Positions 7,437 through 16,307 of a stretch of 64,000 nt of DNA are shown in pieces. This DNA is from Gemmatimonadaceae bacterium (GTDB lineage: Bacteria > Gemmatimonadota > Gemmatimonadetes > Gemmatimonadales > Gemmatimonadaceae), in contig CANGXD010000002.1 in NCBI GenBank assembly GCA_947457545.1, positions 48,849 to 112,848 of the forward strand. Reading direction: 5' to 3'. How positions within the stretch are numbered: position 1 is the first letter of the stretch; each line of letters starts with the position of its first letter. The notes under the pieces were generated by a model. The model was not told where the DNA came from. It did not search any database and was given only the letters and a program-made list of their open reading frames with translations. Both the position numbers and the translations under genes were made by a program.

Positions 7437-7464
7437 GGTACTACTTTGGGTACTACTTTCGCGC
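7437..7464 (+). repeat. candidate recombinase arm site, right
   Basis: Two GGTACTACTTT units spaced 12 nt apart, followed by TCGCGC. It is the counterpart of 3721-3748 in the same orientation, about 95 bases inside attR. Confidence 0.5.
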
Positions 7465-7559
7465 AAACTCCGATACCAATCGCTTGCGTCGCTTACCTGC
7501 AGATCGCCGTTTCCCCTCTGAAGCCTATCGCGCCTTGCGCTGATGGCCTGCGGACAGGG

Positions 7560-7606
7560 TGCTTTGCAAGCAGGGGGTCATCGGTTCGATCCCGATACGC
7601 TCCACT
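7560..7606 (+). repeat. attR: truncated copy of the tRNA-Ala 3' half
   Basis: An exact 47-bp copy of 3559-3605. Upstream of it the sequence does not pair as a tRNA 5' half, so it is not a second tRNA gene. It is followed by a 14-nt palindrome CTATCTCGAGATAG (7605-7618). Confidence 0.95.
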
Positions 7607-7624
7607 ATCTCGAGATAGGACAAT

Positions 7625-7664
7625 CACGACGGGCCGCCACTCTCACGAATGGCGGCCCGTCGTG
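7625..7664. terminator. bidirectional hairpin, probably the original tRNA-Ala terminator
   Basis: CACGACGGGCCGCCA and TGGCGGCCCGTCGTG are perfect 15-base arms around a 10-base loop. It lies between attR and the convergent GGDEF/EAL gene. Confidence 0.75.
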
Positions 7665-7681
7665 CGTAAAACGCGCTGTCG

Positions 7682-9586
7682 CTACGCCCCCTTCGCTTCC
7701 ACGCGGCGCGGGCCCCAACCCGGATCAGCACGAAGCGGAAGCCGATTCCGCTCCGCCAATAACGCGGTCATCGCCGCGTACGGCACCGCGTCGCTGAAAT
7801 GCCGCCCCTGCTGCGCAAAACACTGCAGCCGTGCCAGCCGCTGCGACTGTTCGCCGTTCTCCACCCCTTCGGCCACTACATCCAGCCCGAGGCCGCGTGC
7901 CAGCCGCACCATGCTCGCCACGATCGCCTGATCACGTTGGTCGACCAGCCACTGCGACACGAACCGGCGGTCGATCTTGATGCCGTCGACCGGCGCCTCA
8001 CGCAGAAACGTCAGCGACGCATGGCCGACGCCGAAGTCGTCGACCACCAGACGCACCCCGAGTCCCTTGAGCGCCCGCAGCGTTTCCATCGCCATCTCGC
8101 CGTCGACGACAGTACTGTTCTCGGTGAGCTCGAGCGTCAGCGCCTCCGGCGGGCACCCGGTCTCCGCGAGAATCTGTGCCACCCGCCGCTCGAAGCCGTG
8201 CTCGCGCAGCTGCACCGCCGACAAATTCACTGCCACGCGTAACGCACTGTCTACCCCCGACGCCCGCCAACGCACCAGGGCCTCGCAGGCATCCCGAAGC
8301 ACCTGCTCACCAATCGGCACGATGAGCCCCGTGTCTTCGGCCAGCGACAAAAAGCCTGACGGCGACAGGAGGCCGCGATCGGGATCGCGCCAGCGAAGCA
8401 GCGCTTCCGCCCCGATGATCCGGTCGGCCACGACATCGAGCACCGGTTGGTAGAACACCTCGAACTCGCCGCGCGCCGCAGCCGCCCGCAGGCGCGCTTC
8501 ACGGCGGTGCGACATGGACTCGCCGACGTTCGGCGGCTCGATCTCCGGCGCCAGCCCGGGTGATTCCAGCGATAGTGTCAGTGCGCGGTCGCGGCGACGC
8601 TGGTACTTCTCGCGGTACATGTCCGCGTCGGCCGCGTCGAGCAGCTCCTGTGCCGTCGCGCCGTCCAGCGGTGACATGGCACTGCCAATGCTCGCTTCAA
8701 TGGACAACGCGTCACCGGTGGCGGTCTCGATGGGCGCGCGCAGCGAACTGAGAATCGTCTCCTTCACGAATGCCACGTCCCGGCGGCTGGTGACGTCCGG
8801 AAGCAGCACGACGAATTCGTCGCCCCCCAGTCGCGCGACGGCATCGGAGCGCCGGACGCTTTCGAGGAGCCTCGCCGACACCGCCTTCAGCAGGGTATCG
8901 CCGAGTGCGTGTCCGCGGGTGTCGTTGATGGACTTGAAGCCATCCAGGTCGACGAACAACAAGCCGGTCTTTCGCGAGTAACGGGCGCCGAAGGCCAGGG
9001 CACGATCCAGCTGATCGAGGAAAAGCTCGCGATTGGCCAGCCCCGTGAGCGGATCGTGTGTGGCGCGATGCGCCGCCTCCACCCGCGCGGCTTCGAGCAG
9101 GGAAATGCGACGTTGGCGCTCCAACGCAAAGTTCAGCATCCGCGCCAATCCCTCGGGCCGTGTCTCCCGCTTGTCCAGGCACTCATGGGCGCCGGCGCGC
9201 AGGGCGCGAATCGCGAGCGTATCGTCGAGCACGCGCGTGTAGACGATGACCGGTACGGCGGGCGCAGCGCCCCGAATGCCCGCCAGTGTCGCGATCCCCG
9301 ACGCATCCGCCACATCGAGCTCCAGCACCACGGCGTCGAAGCGCTCCTCCATGAGTGAGCGGATCGCCAGGGCGAGGCTCGGCACCTGCGACAGAGCCAG
9401 CTGCTCGCCCAGACGCGCGCGGAGCCCCGCTTCGGAACGCGTGGCCGCCTTTCGATCATTGTCCACCAGCAACACACGCAACACGCCCACGCGGGGCGTT
9501 CCGTGCGGCTCACGATCGGTCATGGCGCTAGGGATGGGAAGTGGAACGCTCACCGGAAACGGCAGGGCTGCTTTGCTTCTCTCCAC
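7682..9586 (-). CDS. response regulator with GGDEF and EAL domains (cyclic-di-GMP turnover)
   Basis: 634 residues. The N-terminal receiver-like domain spans about residues 35-160 (VLLVDNDRKAA, VVLELDVADASG). The GGDEF domain has an intact GGDEF motif (ARLGGDEFVVLLP), and the C-terminal EAL domain has EALLRW, ELTEN and DDFGVGHASL. Diguanylate cyclase and phosphodiesterase motifs are both kept, so it may be bifunctional or switched by phosphorylation. GTG 9586 has a GGAG ribosome-binding site seven bases upstream; ATG 9523 is the alternative. It is transcribed alone and ends at the hairpin near attR. Confidence 0.9.
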   Translation of the reverse strand: MERSKAALPFPVSVPLPIPSAMTDREPHGTPRVGVLRVLLVDNDRKAATRSEAGLRARLGEQLALSQVPSLALAIRSLMEERFDAVVLELDVADASGIATLAGIRGAAPAVPVIVYTRVLDDTLAIRALRAGAHECLDKRETRPEGLARMLNFALERQRRISLLEAARVEAAHRATHDPLTGLANRELFLDQLDRALAFGARYSRKTGLLFVDLDGFKSINDTRGHALGDTLLKAVSARLLESVRRSDAVARLGGDEFVVLLPDVTSRRDVAFVKETILSSLRAPIETATGDALSIEASIGSAMSPLDGATAQELLDAADADMYREKYQRRRDRALTLSLESPGLAPEIEPPNVGESMSHRREARLRAAAARGEFEVFYQPVLDVVADRIIGAEALLRWRDPDRGLLSPSGFLSLAEDTGLIVPIGEQVLRDACEALVRWRASGVDSALRVAVNLSAVQLREHGFERRVAQILAETGCPPEALTLELTENSTVVDGEMAMETLRALKGLGVRLVVDDFGVGHASLTFLREAPVDGIKIDRRFVSQWLVDQRDQAIVASMVRLARGLGLDVVAEGVENGEQSQRLARLQCFAQQGRHFSDAVPYAAMTALLAERNRLPLRADPGWGPRRVEAKGA

Positions 9587-9649
9587 ACTCGCTCCATTGA
9601 TACGAAATTGTGATCTGTCGGTGCGTGCACCACTCAGCCCAATACAAAC

Positions 9650-10129
9650 ATGACTGCTGCAACCCCCGCATTACCCGCTGCCGGAACCGAAGCGCCAGCG
9701 TTCTCGCTCCCGGCGACGTCGGGTGAGAATATCACGCTTTCCAGTTTCAGGGGCCAGAAGCACGTGCTACTCGCTTTCTTCCCGGCGGCGTTCACACCGG
9801 TCTGTACCAGCGAAATGTGTGCCTTCAGCGACGAATTTGATCGATTCGTCGCCGATGATGTGCAAGTGCTTCCCATTTCAGTAGATACGATGGATGCACT
9901 GACACGCTTTCGAGATCAGCACCACATGAAGGTGGAGCTCCTCTCCGACGCCACAAAGGTCGTGGCGCAGCAGTACGGCGTCCTTTGGGCCGACGGGAAG
10001 ATTGCCAACCGGGCCTACTTCCTGATCGACAAGACCGGCACCGTTCGCTGGGCCCACGCCGAGCAGCACCCGGGCCTCAGTCGTCAAAATGAGGAAATCT
10101 TTGCAGTTATCAAGTCTGTGACCGCCTGA
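9650..10129 (+). CDS. peroxiredoxin (AhpC/TSA, BCP/PrxQ-like)
   Basis: 159 residues, one thioredoxin-fold domain. The peroxidatic cysteine is Cys52 in TPVCTSEMCAF. Cys57 sits five residues on, the spacing of atypical 2-Cys BCP/PrxQ enzymes. It reduces hydrogen peroxide and organic hydroperoxides with thioredoxin as donor. It is divergent from the GGDEF/EAL gene and convergent with hsp20, separated from the latter by a strong hairpin, so it is monocistronic. A thioredoxin reductase is encoded far away at 41379. Confidence 0.92.
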   Translation: MTAATPALPAAGTEAPAFSLPATSGENITLSSFRGQKHVLLAFFPAAFTPVCTSEMCAFSDEFDRFVADDVQVLPISVDTMDALTRFRDQHHMKVELLSDATKVVAQQYGVLWADGKIANRAYFLIDKTGTVRWAHAEQHPGLSRQNEEIFAVIKSVTA

Positions 10130-10163
10130 CCGGCCATCGTTGTCGAGGCGATCTTGGAACGTG

Positions 10164-10199
10164 ACACGGGGCGCAGCGAACGATCGCTGCGCCCCGTGT
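10164..10199. terminator. bidirectional terminator between peroxiredoxin and hsp20
   Basis: ACACGGGGCGCAGCG and CGCTGCGCCCCGTGT form 15-bp perfect arms around a six-base loop. Confidence 0.8.
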
Positions 10200-10251
10200 G
10201 TGCTACTTCGCTCGATGCCGGCTGGATGCCCGGTCCGGCCGCGAGGCGGAG

Positions 10252-10713
10252 TTACTCCGTCGGCGCGCTGACGGTCGGCGACTGAATCGTGACCGGTACC
10301 CGGCGCGGCTGTGCCGGGGCGATCTTCGCCACCCGGATGCTCAGGACGCCGTGCGCGTAGCTGGCCGAGACCGACTGCAGGTCGGCCACCTTGGGGAGGC
10401 GGAAGCGACGCACGAATTCACCCCCAGCAACCTCACTGAAAACCGCGGTCTCGCCGTCGGCCAGCGCGCGGTGGGCTCGCAAGCCCTTGAGCGTCAGCAC
10501 GCCTTCCTCGGCCAGCAGCTCCACCTTCTGCGGGTCCACGCCCGGGAGATCGACTTCCAGGGTGTAACCGGTCGCGTCTTCGCGCGCCGCGGCCAGTGGC
10601 TGCCGGGAGGGGGCCGCCGCACGCGTGGCGAACACATCGTCGAACATCCGGTCGATTTCACGCCGCAGCGAAGCATTGGGGAACGCAGTGGCGATCGGGA
10701 ACGTGTACGTCAT
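10252..10713 (-). CDS. small heat-shock protein, Hsp20/alpha-crystallin family
   Basis: 153 residues. The alpha-crystallin domain runs from DATGYTLEVDLPGVDPQKVEL to the terminal VLSIRVAKI, the I/V-x-I-type anchor region. It is an ATP-independent holdase. The ORF track extends to 10908, but ATG 10713 has an AGGAG site six bases upstream, and the upstream residues are Arg-rich and non-conserved. It is divergent from the histidine kinase at 11032 across about 320 bases. Confidence 0.9.
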   Translation of the reverse strand: MTYTFPIATAFPNASLRREIDRMFDDVFATRAAAPSRQPLAAAREDATGYTLEVDLPGVDPQKVELLAEEGVLTLKGLRAHRALADGETAVFSEVAGGEFVRRFRLPKVADLQSVSASYAHGVLSIRVAKIAPAQPRRVPVTIQSPTVSAPTE

Positions 10714-11031
10714 GGAAAACTCCTGGGCACTTCGCCCGAAGAAAATGAGACCTGATCGCGGGCGCCCTCGTGATCGGGAGCGCCGCCAGTCTCTGCAACG
10801 TGCAGCCGCCGTGCCCGCGCGCATCGGCCACTCCGGCCACTTGCCGGTGAGGGTGGCGGCCGTTCTGGCAGGCGAACTGCCGTGGTGGCAATGGTCATCG
10901 TTTCGCAATGCAACCGTAACGATCGGTCAGCTTGTCCGACCGGGAGGCGACGCCTAGCTTCTGCATGTCGACCTTTCGTCGCGCGATGCCGCGCGTACAA
11001 GGCGCCAATCGATTCCCGCGACAACTCCACC
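10714..11031. other. divergent promoter region between hsp20 and the kinase
   Basis: About 318 bases with no supported gene. It must contain promoters for both directions. I do not see a CIRCE element or a clear heat-shock sigma-factor consensus. Confidence 0.4.
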
Positions 11032-12558
11032 ATGTCCAATTCGCAGGCGGCGACGCTCTTTGATCTGGTGGGAATTCTCGCGGCCAGCAGCGATACCGCC
11101 GGTGGCATCACCGGGGTGCTCGAAGCGTTGGGGCGCGCCCTTCACGTCCACGAGGTTTCCCTCGCGTTCACGGAGCCCGGTATCGCCGCATTGTCGTGGC
11201 GTGCCTCCGGCCGCACCGATGCACCGACCGCCGCGCCCGTTCGCCGCCCCGTCGAATCCGGCGGGGCGCAGGTGGCGACCCTGTCCGTGCGTCGTGACGC
11301 GGCGCTCACGGCGTCCGACGAGCTCCTGCTCACCGGCACGGCCAATGTGCTGGCCGTAGCCGTCAATCGTGAAGCGTACCTCCACGATCTCGAGCGCGAA
11401 CTGACCGCGCGCGTGCGCGAGCTGGCCGAGCAGCGCTCATTCATCGAATGCATCGTCGACTCGCTCCCCCTCGGCCTGTACGTCATCGACCGGCAGTATC
11501 GCATTCACGCCTGGAATCACAAGCGCGAAACTGGACTGCAGGGCGTGGCGCGCGCCGACGCCGTTGGCCGCTCCATTTTCGAAGTGCTCCACCGGCAGCC
11601 TGCCGCGCTGCTCAAGCGGGAGTTCGATGAGGTATTCGCTTCCGGTCGGCTGCAGCAGTTCCAGATGGAGAGCAACGCCTTCGGGGACACGCGCACCTTC
11701 CGCCTGTCCAAGATCCCCATGCGGATGGGCGGAGCCGCCGTCACGCACGTCATCACCGTCGGCGAAGACATTACCGACTGGAAAGCTGCGCTCGACCGTA
11801 CCGCCCAGGCGGAAAAGCTCGCCGCCCTCGGACAGTTGGCCGCCGGCGTCATGCACGAAATCAACAACCCGCTCGCCACGATCGCTGCCTGCGCCGAATC
11901 CATCGCCATGCAAGCCGACATGGGCACCGCGGCGCCCCCGACGGAGCTCCTGCGCATCATCGATCTCGAAGTGCAGCGCTGCAAGAAAATCGTGAACGGG
12001 CTGCTCGATTTTTCGCGGCCAAAGGCCGGTGGCCATGAATATTTCGATCTCAACACCGTCGTGCAGCAGGGGCTCTTTCTCCTGCAGCACCACCCGCGCT
12101 TCAAGCGCGTGAAGGTGGTCACGGAGCTCGAAGAGAAATCGTCGCTCTTGGTAGAGGGAGATGCGGACCAGCTGGTGCAGGTGCTCATCGCTCTCGCCAT
12201 GAACGCGCTCGACGCCACTCCCGAGCAGGGGCGCGTCGTCATCCGCACACGCCTCGATGTCATCAACGGCAGCGGGCATGCCGTGCTCGAAGTCGAGGAC
12301 GAGGGGCCTGGCATTCCGCGTGCGCTGCAAGCGAAGGTGTTCGAACCCTTCTTTACCACGAAACCAACGGGGCAGGGGACCGGCCTCGGGTTGGCCATCT
12401 GCTACGGCATCATTGCCGATCACGGTGGCGCGCTCGAACTCGTCGCCGCCGAAGGGCAGGGTGCCAATTTTCGTGTCACGCTCCCCATGGGCGTCCGTCC
12501 CGCATCGGCGGCGTCGCCGGAACCCTCGTCCGTGGCCCCGTCGGCCGACCCCGTATGA
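11032..12558 (+). CDS. GAF-PAS sensor histidine kinase (NtrB-like, soluble)
   Basis: 508 residues from ATG 11032. The longer ORF-track start at 10882 adds a non-conserved segment. In order: a GAF-like domain (about 1-130), a short coiled coil, a PAS domain (IVDSLPLGLYVIDRQYRI), and HisKA with the phospho-acceptor in HEINNPLATI. The ATPase domain follows with an N box (MNALDATPEQG) and the G boxes DEGPGIP and GTGLGLAICYG. There are no transmembrane segments. The stop overlaps the start of the response regulator (ATGA), so the two are a cognate pair. Confidence 0.9.
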   Translation: MSNSQAATLFDLVGILAASSDTAGGITGVLEALGRALHVHEVSLAFTEPGIAALSWRASGRTDAPTAAPVRRPVESGGAQVATLSVRRDAALTASDELLLTGTANVLAVAVNREAYLHDLERELTARVRELAEQRSFIECIVDSLPLGLYVIDRQYRIHAWNHKRETGLQGVARADAVGRSIFEVLHRQPAALLKREFDEVFASGRLQQFQMESNAFGDTRTFRLSKIPMRMGGAAVTHVITVGEDITDWKAALDRTAQAEKLAALGQLAAGVMHEINNPLATIAACAESIAMQADMGTAAPPTELLRIIDLEVQRCKKIVNGLLDFSRPKAGGHEYFDLNTVVQQGLFLLQHHPRFKRVKVVTELEEKSSLLVEGDADQLVQVLIALAMNALDATPEQGRVVIRTRLDVINGSGHAVLEVEDEGPGIPRALQAKVFEPFFTTKPTGQGTGLGLAICYGIIADHGGALELVAAEGQGANFRVTLPMGVRPASAASPEPSSVAPSADPV

Positions 12559-13985
12559 CCCTGCCGTCCGGTTCGTCCGCCATGTCCCCGATGGGGACCC
12601 CCGCCTCCACGCGCGCCATCGAGAGCGGCACGCCTATTCGTGTGCTCATCGCCGAAGACGAGACGCACCTCGGCACCATCCTCGAACAGTTCATGACGGC
12701 GCGCGGGTTCTCCGTGCGCATCGTGCGGGATGGTCGTGCGGCGTTGGAGCAGCTGCGCACCGAAAGCTTCGACGTGGCGCTCCTCGATGTGGTAATGCCC
12801 GAGGTCGATGGGCTCGAGGTGCTGCGCCTCATTCGCGAAGAACCGCTGCCGCCCGAAATCATCGTCATCACCGGTAACGGCACCATCGAAACCGCGATTG
12901 CGGCACTGAAACTGGGTGCGTACGACTTTCTGTCCAAGCCGTACCGCATGGCGGAGATCGAAGCGCTGGTCCGTCGGGCCTGGGAGAAGCGCATGCTCGC
13001 GCGCGACAACATGCACATGGCATCCCGGCTGCTGCGGGCCATGCCGAGCACGTCGTTCGTCACGCACTTCGCGCCGCTTGTCGCCGTACTCTCGATGGTG
13101 GAGAAGATCGCCCCGAGCCCGTCCCCGGTGCTCATCAGCGGCGAATCGGGAACGGGGAAGGACGTCATCGCGCGTCTGTTGCATACCGGCAGCGCGCGCG
13201 CTGAAGGGCCGTTTGTCGACCTCAACTGCGCGGCCATTGCCGAATCGCTCATGGAGATGGAGCTATTCGGGGTGGAGAAGGGCGCGTTCCCGGGAGCCGA
13301 GCAGCGACGCATCGGCCTCTTCGAACTGGCGGCCGGTGGAACATTGTTTCTCGACAATGTCGGTGACCTCGATCTCAAGGTGCAGGGCAAGCTGTTGCGC
13401 GCGCTCGAGTCGGGGACCTTCTATCGTGTCGGCGGTGCGCAGAAAGTGGAAGTCGATGTGCGGGTGGTCGCCTCGAGCACGCGTGATCTGTCGCGCATGG
13501 TGCAGGCGGGGACATTTCGCGACGATCTCCTGCACCGCATCAACACCATTCGGATCGCGCTGCCGCCGCTGCGTGAACGTGTGGTCGATGTGCCTTTGCT
13601 CGCGCAGCACTTTCTCGGGACGTTCGCGCACGCGCGCGCCTTGCGGTTGACCGACGAAGCCATCGGGGCGCTCGAGCGCTATCGCTGGCCCGGCAACGTG
13701 CGCGAGTTGCGCAACGTCATGGAGCGCGCCGCGTTGCTCGCCACCAACGGCGTGGTCGAAGCGACGGACTTGCCGCTGGGCGCGGAGGTCGGCGCCGGTG
13801 CGCGTCCAACACCGGCCAGCGTCCTGTCGCTCGGCGAACTCGAGCAGCGGCACATTGCCGATGTGCTCGAACGGACCAATTGGCATCAGGGGCGCGCCGC
13901 CGAAATGCTGGGCATTTCGCCAAAGACACTCTACCGCAAGATCCGCGAGTACGGCTTCAAGCGGCCGTCGGGGAGAAACGCATGA
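12555..13985 (+). CDS. NtrC-family response regulator with degenerate sigma54-activator motifs
   Basis: 476 residues: receiver domain (phospho-acceptor Asp78 in VALLDVVMP), AAA+ domain (Walker A GESGTGKD, residues 196-203) and a C-terminal Fis-type helix-turn-helix (RAAEMLGISPKTLYRKI). Two signature motifs deviate. GAFTGA, which contacts sigma54, reads GAFPGA (243-248). The Walker B DE reads DN (267-268). Arginine-finger and sensor regions look preserved. It may no longer activate sigma54 promoters and could act as a plain DNA-binding regulator. It is translationally coupled to the kinase before and the OmpR-type regulator after. Confidence 0.9.
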   Translation: MTLPSGSSAMSPMGTPASTRAIESGTPIRVLIAEDETHLGTILEQFMTARGFSVRIVRDGRAALEQLRTESFDVALLDVVMPEVDGLEVLRLIREEPLPPEIIVITGNGTIETAIAALKLGAYDFLSKPYRMAEIEALVRRAWEKRMLARDNMHMASRLLRAMPSTSFVTHFAPLVAVLSMVEKIAPSPSPVLISGESGTGKDVIARLLHTGSARAEGPFVDLNCAAIAESLMEMELFGVEKGAFPGAEQRRIGLFELAAGGTLFLDNVGDLDLKVQGKLLRALESGTFYRVGGAQKVEVDVRVVASSTRDLSRMVQAGTFRDDLLHRINTIRIALPPLRERVVDVPLLAQHFLGTFAHARALRLTDEAIGALERYRWPGNVRELRNVMERAALLATNGVVEATDLPLGAEVGAGARPTPASVLSLGELEQRHIADVLERTNWHQGRAAEMLGISPKTLYRKIREYGFKRPSGRNA

Positions 13986-14650
13986 AGATTCTCGTCATCG
14001 AAGACGATCCGACCGTGGGCGAGTTCGTGCGGCGCGGGCTCGAAGAGCAGCGCTGGCAGACGGATCTCTGCAATAACGGTTTGGAAGGGGAGCGCCTCGC
14101 GACGGCACAGCCGTACGATCTCATCATCCTCGATATGCGTTTGCCGGGCCGCAATGGCCTCGACATTCTGCGCTCACTGCGCGCGAAGGGCTTTGAGCGG
14201 CCGGTGCTGGTGCTCACGGCGCAGGACGCGGTGGATGCGAAGGTGGAGACGCTGCGGGCAGGCGCCGACGACTACGTCACCAAACCCTTTGCGTTCGAAG
14301 AGTTGCTCGCCCGCGTCGAGGCGCTGCTCCGTCGCCCGCGGGCCCTTGCGAGTCCGCAGCTGAAAGTCGGTGACCTCGAACTCGATCAGGGCACGCGCGA
14401 GGTCCGTCGTGGCGAGGAGTTCATCGAACTCACCCCCAAGGAGTTCGCCGTTCTCGAGTATCTCATGCGACATGCCGGTCGCGTCATGAGCCGCACGCTC
14501 ATTACCGAGTACGCGTGGGGGTATCACTTCGATCCCGGCACCAACATCGTGGATGTCGTGATCAATCATTTGCGCAAAAAGATCGACGCGAAGTTCGAAA
14601 AGAAGCTCATCACGACCGTGCGTGGTGTGGGCTACATGATTCGCGCCTAG
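13982..14650 (+). CDS. OmpR-family response regulator
   Basis: 222 residues. A receiver domain (KILVIEDDP, phospho-Asp in LIILDMRLPG, conserved Lys in TKPFAFEEL) is followed by a winged-helix DNA-binding domain (FAVLEYLMRHAGRVMSR, VVINHLRKKID, GVGYMIRA). The ORF track starts at 13880, but ATG 13982 overlaps the previous stop as ATGA and begins the receiver exactly. Its partner is the membrane kinase that starts nine bases after its stop. Confidence 0.95.
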   Translation: MKILVIEDDPTVGEFVRRGLEEQRWQTDLCNNGLEGERLATAQPYDLIILDMRLPGRNGLDILRSLRAKGFERPVLVLTAQDAVDAKVETLRAGADDYVTKPFAFEELLARVEALLRRPRALASPQLKVGDLELDQGTREVRRGEEFIELTPKEFAVLEYLMRHAGRVMSRTLITEYAWGYHFDPGTNIVDVVINHLRKKIDAKFEKKLITTVRGVGYMIRA

Positions 14651-14659
14651 GCACGCCGC

Positions 14660-16195
14660 ATGGCCATGCGCTCCATCCGCGCGCGCCTCACGTTGGCGTG
14701 GACCGCGGCGTCCATCGGGACGCTGCTGATCTTTTCGCTGACGCTGCTGGCGGTACGCCGCGAGATCCTCGTACAGGAACTCGAGTCGCGCGTGCAAATC
14801 GAGGCCGAGCATATCGTGAAGGCCATCGATTTGGCGCGAACCACCGGGACGGAACCGGTGTTCGGTCTCAGCGATCCGCTGGCGGTGCGTACGGTGGGAC
14901 AACGCATGGCGTCATTCCTGTCGCTGCTCGATGGCTATGTGTTGGTGCAGGACAGCACCGGGTACGACATTTACGCCTCGCCGTTGGTCAGTGGTCTCTC
15001 CACGTCCGATCGTGGCCTCTTCAGCGAAGCGGCGCGTGCGTCGCAAGCGGGCAATGAGATGCAACGGGTGGTGCTCTTCAACGACGAAGTGCTACTCGCC
15101 GCGCGCGATGTGCCACTGAGTGAAGATGCCCGCTATCGCGTGTACGCCGCGCTCAGTACGTCGGAGATTGACGCGACCCTCCGGAGCATCGCGTGGACGA
15201 TGGTGGTCATTTCGCCATTCCTCGTGGCGGTCTCCGTCATCTTTGCGTACGTCATCGCGGGGCGCGTCTTCCGGCCGATCGATCGCATCATCGATCAGGT
15301 CGAGGCCATCACGGACGGTCGTTCGCTGCACCGGCGACTGGCCATCGGCGCCGCTGGTGAAGAGCTGTCTCGACTCTCCGCGACACTCAACGCGTTCATC
15401 GAACGCATCGAAACCTCCTTCGGGGCGCTGCGGCGATTCACCGCCGACGCGAGTCACGAGCTCAAGACGCCGCTCGCCGTCATGCGTGCGGACGTGGAGC
15501 GCGCGATGCATCCGGGGGCGAACGAAACCGAGCAGGCCATCGCGCTCGAGGAGGCGCTGCAGCAGGTCACGCGCATGGCCGACCTCGTGGACTCCCTGTT
15601 GACGCTCGCCCGTGCCGACGAGGGGCGCTTCGACTTGTATCGCGAGCCCATCGAGTTGGCGCCGTTGGCCCGTGAAGTAGTGGAAACGGCACGTCTGCTG
15701 GGCGAGGACTCCGGGCTCATCATCGAGGCGTCGTCGTTCGAAAACGCCGAGGTGCTGGGCGACGTCACGCGCTTGCGGCAGCTGTTTCTCAATCTCGTGA
15801 CCAACGCGATCAAGTACACGCCGCGTGGTGGCACGGTCGAGATTTCGCTCACCCGCGACACCGAGGTGGTGCGCTTCGCCGTGCGCGATACCGGCATCGG
15901 TATCGCGGCGGCCGACCTGCCGTACGTGTTCGAGCGGTTCTGGCGCGCCGACCGCGTGCGCTCGCGGGCCAGTGAGCGCGGGGGCTTCGGCCTCGGCCTT
16001 GCGATCTCGCAGTGGATTGCGCAGGCGCACAGCGGCACGCTCGATGTGCAGTCGCGGCTGGGGCGTGGAAGCACGTTCACGGTTACGCTGCCGTTGGCGG
16101 GGGCCCCGGGCTCCGGCATGACTGGTGAATACCAGTCAATTGTCAATAGCACTGAAGGGCCGATCGACATGAGCGGAATGCTAACCTCGGATTAA
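14660..16195 (+). CDS. membrane sensor histidine kinase with HAMP domain (QseC/CusS type)
   Basis: 511 residues. TM1 is at about 12-32 and a periplasmic sensor region at about 33-170. TM2 is at about 180-202, followed by HAMP ([16 protein letters not shown]). HisKA has [12 protein letters not shown], and the ATPase domain has [17 protein letters not shown] and [10 protein letters not shown]. It phosphorylates the OmpR-type regulator just upstream. The ~25 residues after the kinase domain are not conserved. The signal is not evident. Confidence 0.93.
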   Translation: MAMRSIRARLTLAWTAASIGTLLIFSLTLLAVRREILVQELESRVQIEAEHIVKAIDLARTTGTEPVFGLSDPLAVRTVGQRMASFLSLLDGYVLVQDSTGYDIYASPLVSGLSTSDRGLFSEAARASQAGNEMQRVVLFNDEVLLAARDVPLSEDARYRVYAALSTSEIDATLRSIAWTMVVISPFLVAVSVIFAYVIAGRVFRPIDRIIDQVEAITDGRSLHRRLAIGAAGEELSRLSATLNAFIERIETSFGALRRFTADASHELKTPLAVMRADVERAMHPGANETEQAIALEEALQQVTRMADLVDSLLTLARADEGRFDLYREPIELAPLAREVVETARLLGEDSGLIIEASSFENAEVLGDVTRLRQLFLNLVTNAIKYTPRGGTVEISLTRDTEVVRFAVRDTGIGIAAADLPYVFERFWRADRVRSRASERGGFGLGLAISQWIAQAHSGTLDVQSRLGRGSTFTVTLPLAGAPGSGMTGEYQSIVNSTEGPIDMSGMLTSD

Positions 16196-16307
16196 TCCGA
16201 TCCTAATCTTCTTTCCATTGCTGGATCATGCTGGGGGCGTAGAATCGCCAAGTCGCCCTCGGACGCGCTGAGATGCGACATCGTAGCCCGCACCCCGGAC
16301 AAGCGAG

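Larger units (their letters stand above)
3559..7606. mobile_element. ~4 kb genomic island integrated at tRNA-Ala
   Basis: The segment between the intact tRNA-Ala and the exact 47-bp copy of its 3' half carries a secreted protease gene, a small ORF and a rolling-circle Rep gene. Matching tandem repeats lie near both ends (3721-3748, 7437-7464). The Rep gene suggests an integrated plasmid-like or satellite element. No tyrosine or serine recombinase is recognisable inside, so the element is defective or was integrated by an enzyme supplied elsewhere. Confidence 0.9.

Noticed and set aside
7560-7632. A second tRNA-Ala gene
   Set aside because: Only the 3' half (47 bases) is present; the upstream sequence does not form an acceptor 5' strand or D arm, so it is an attachment-site remnant.
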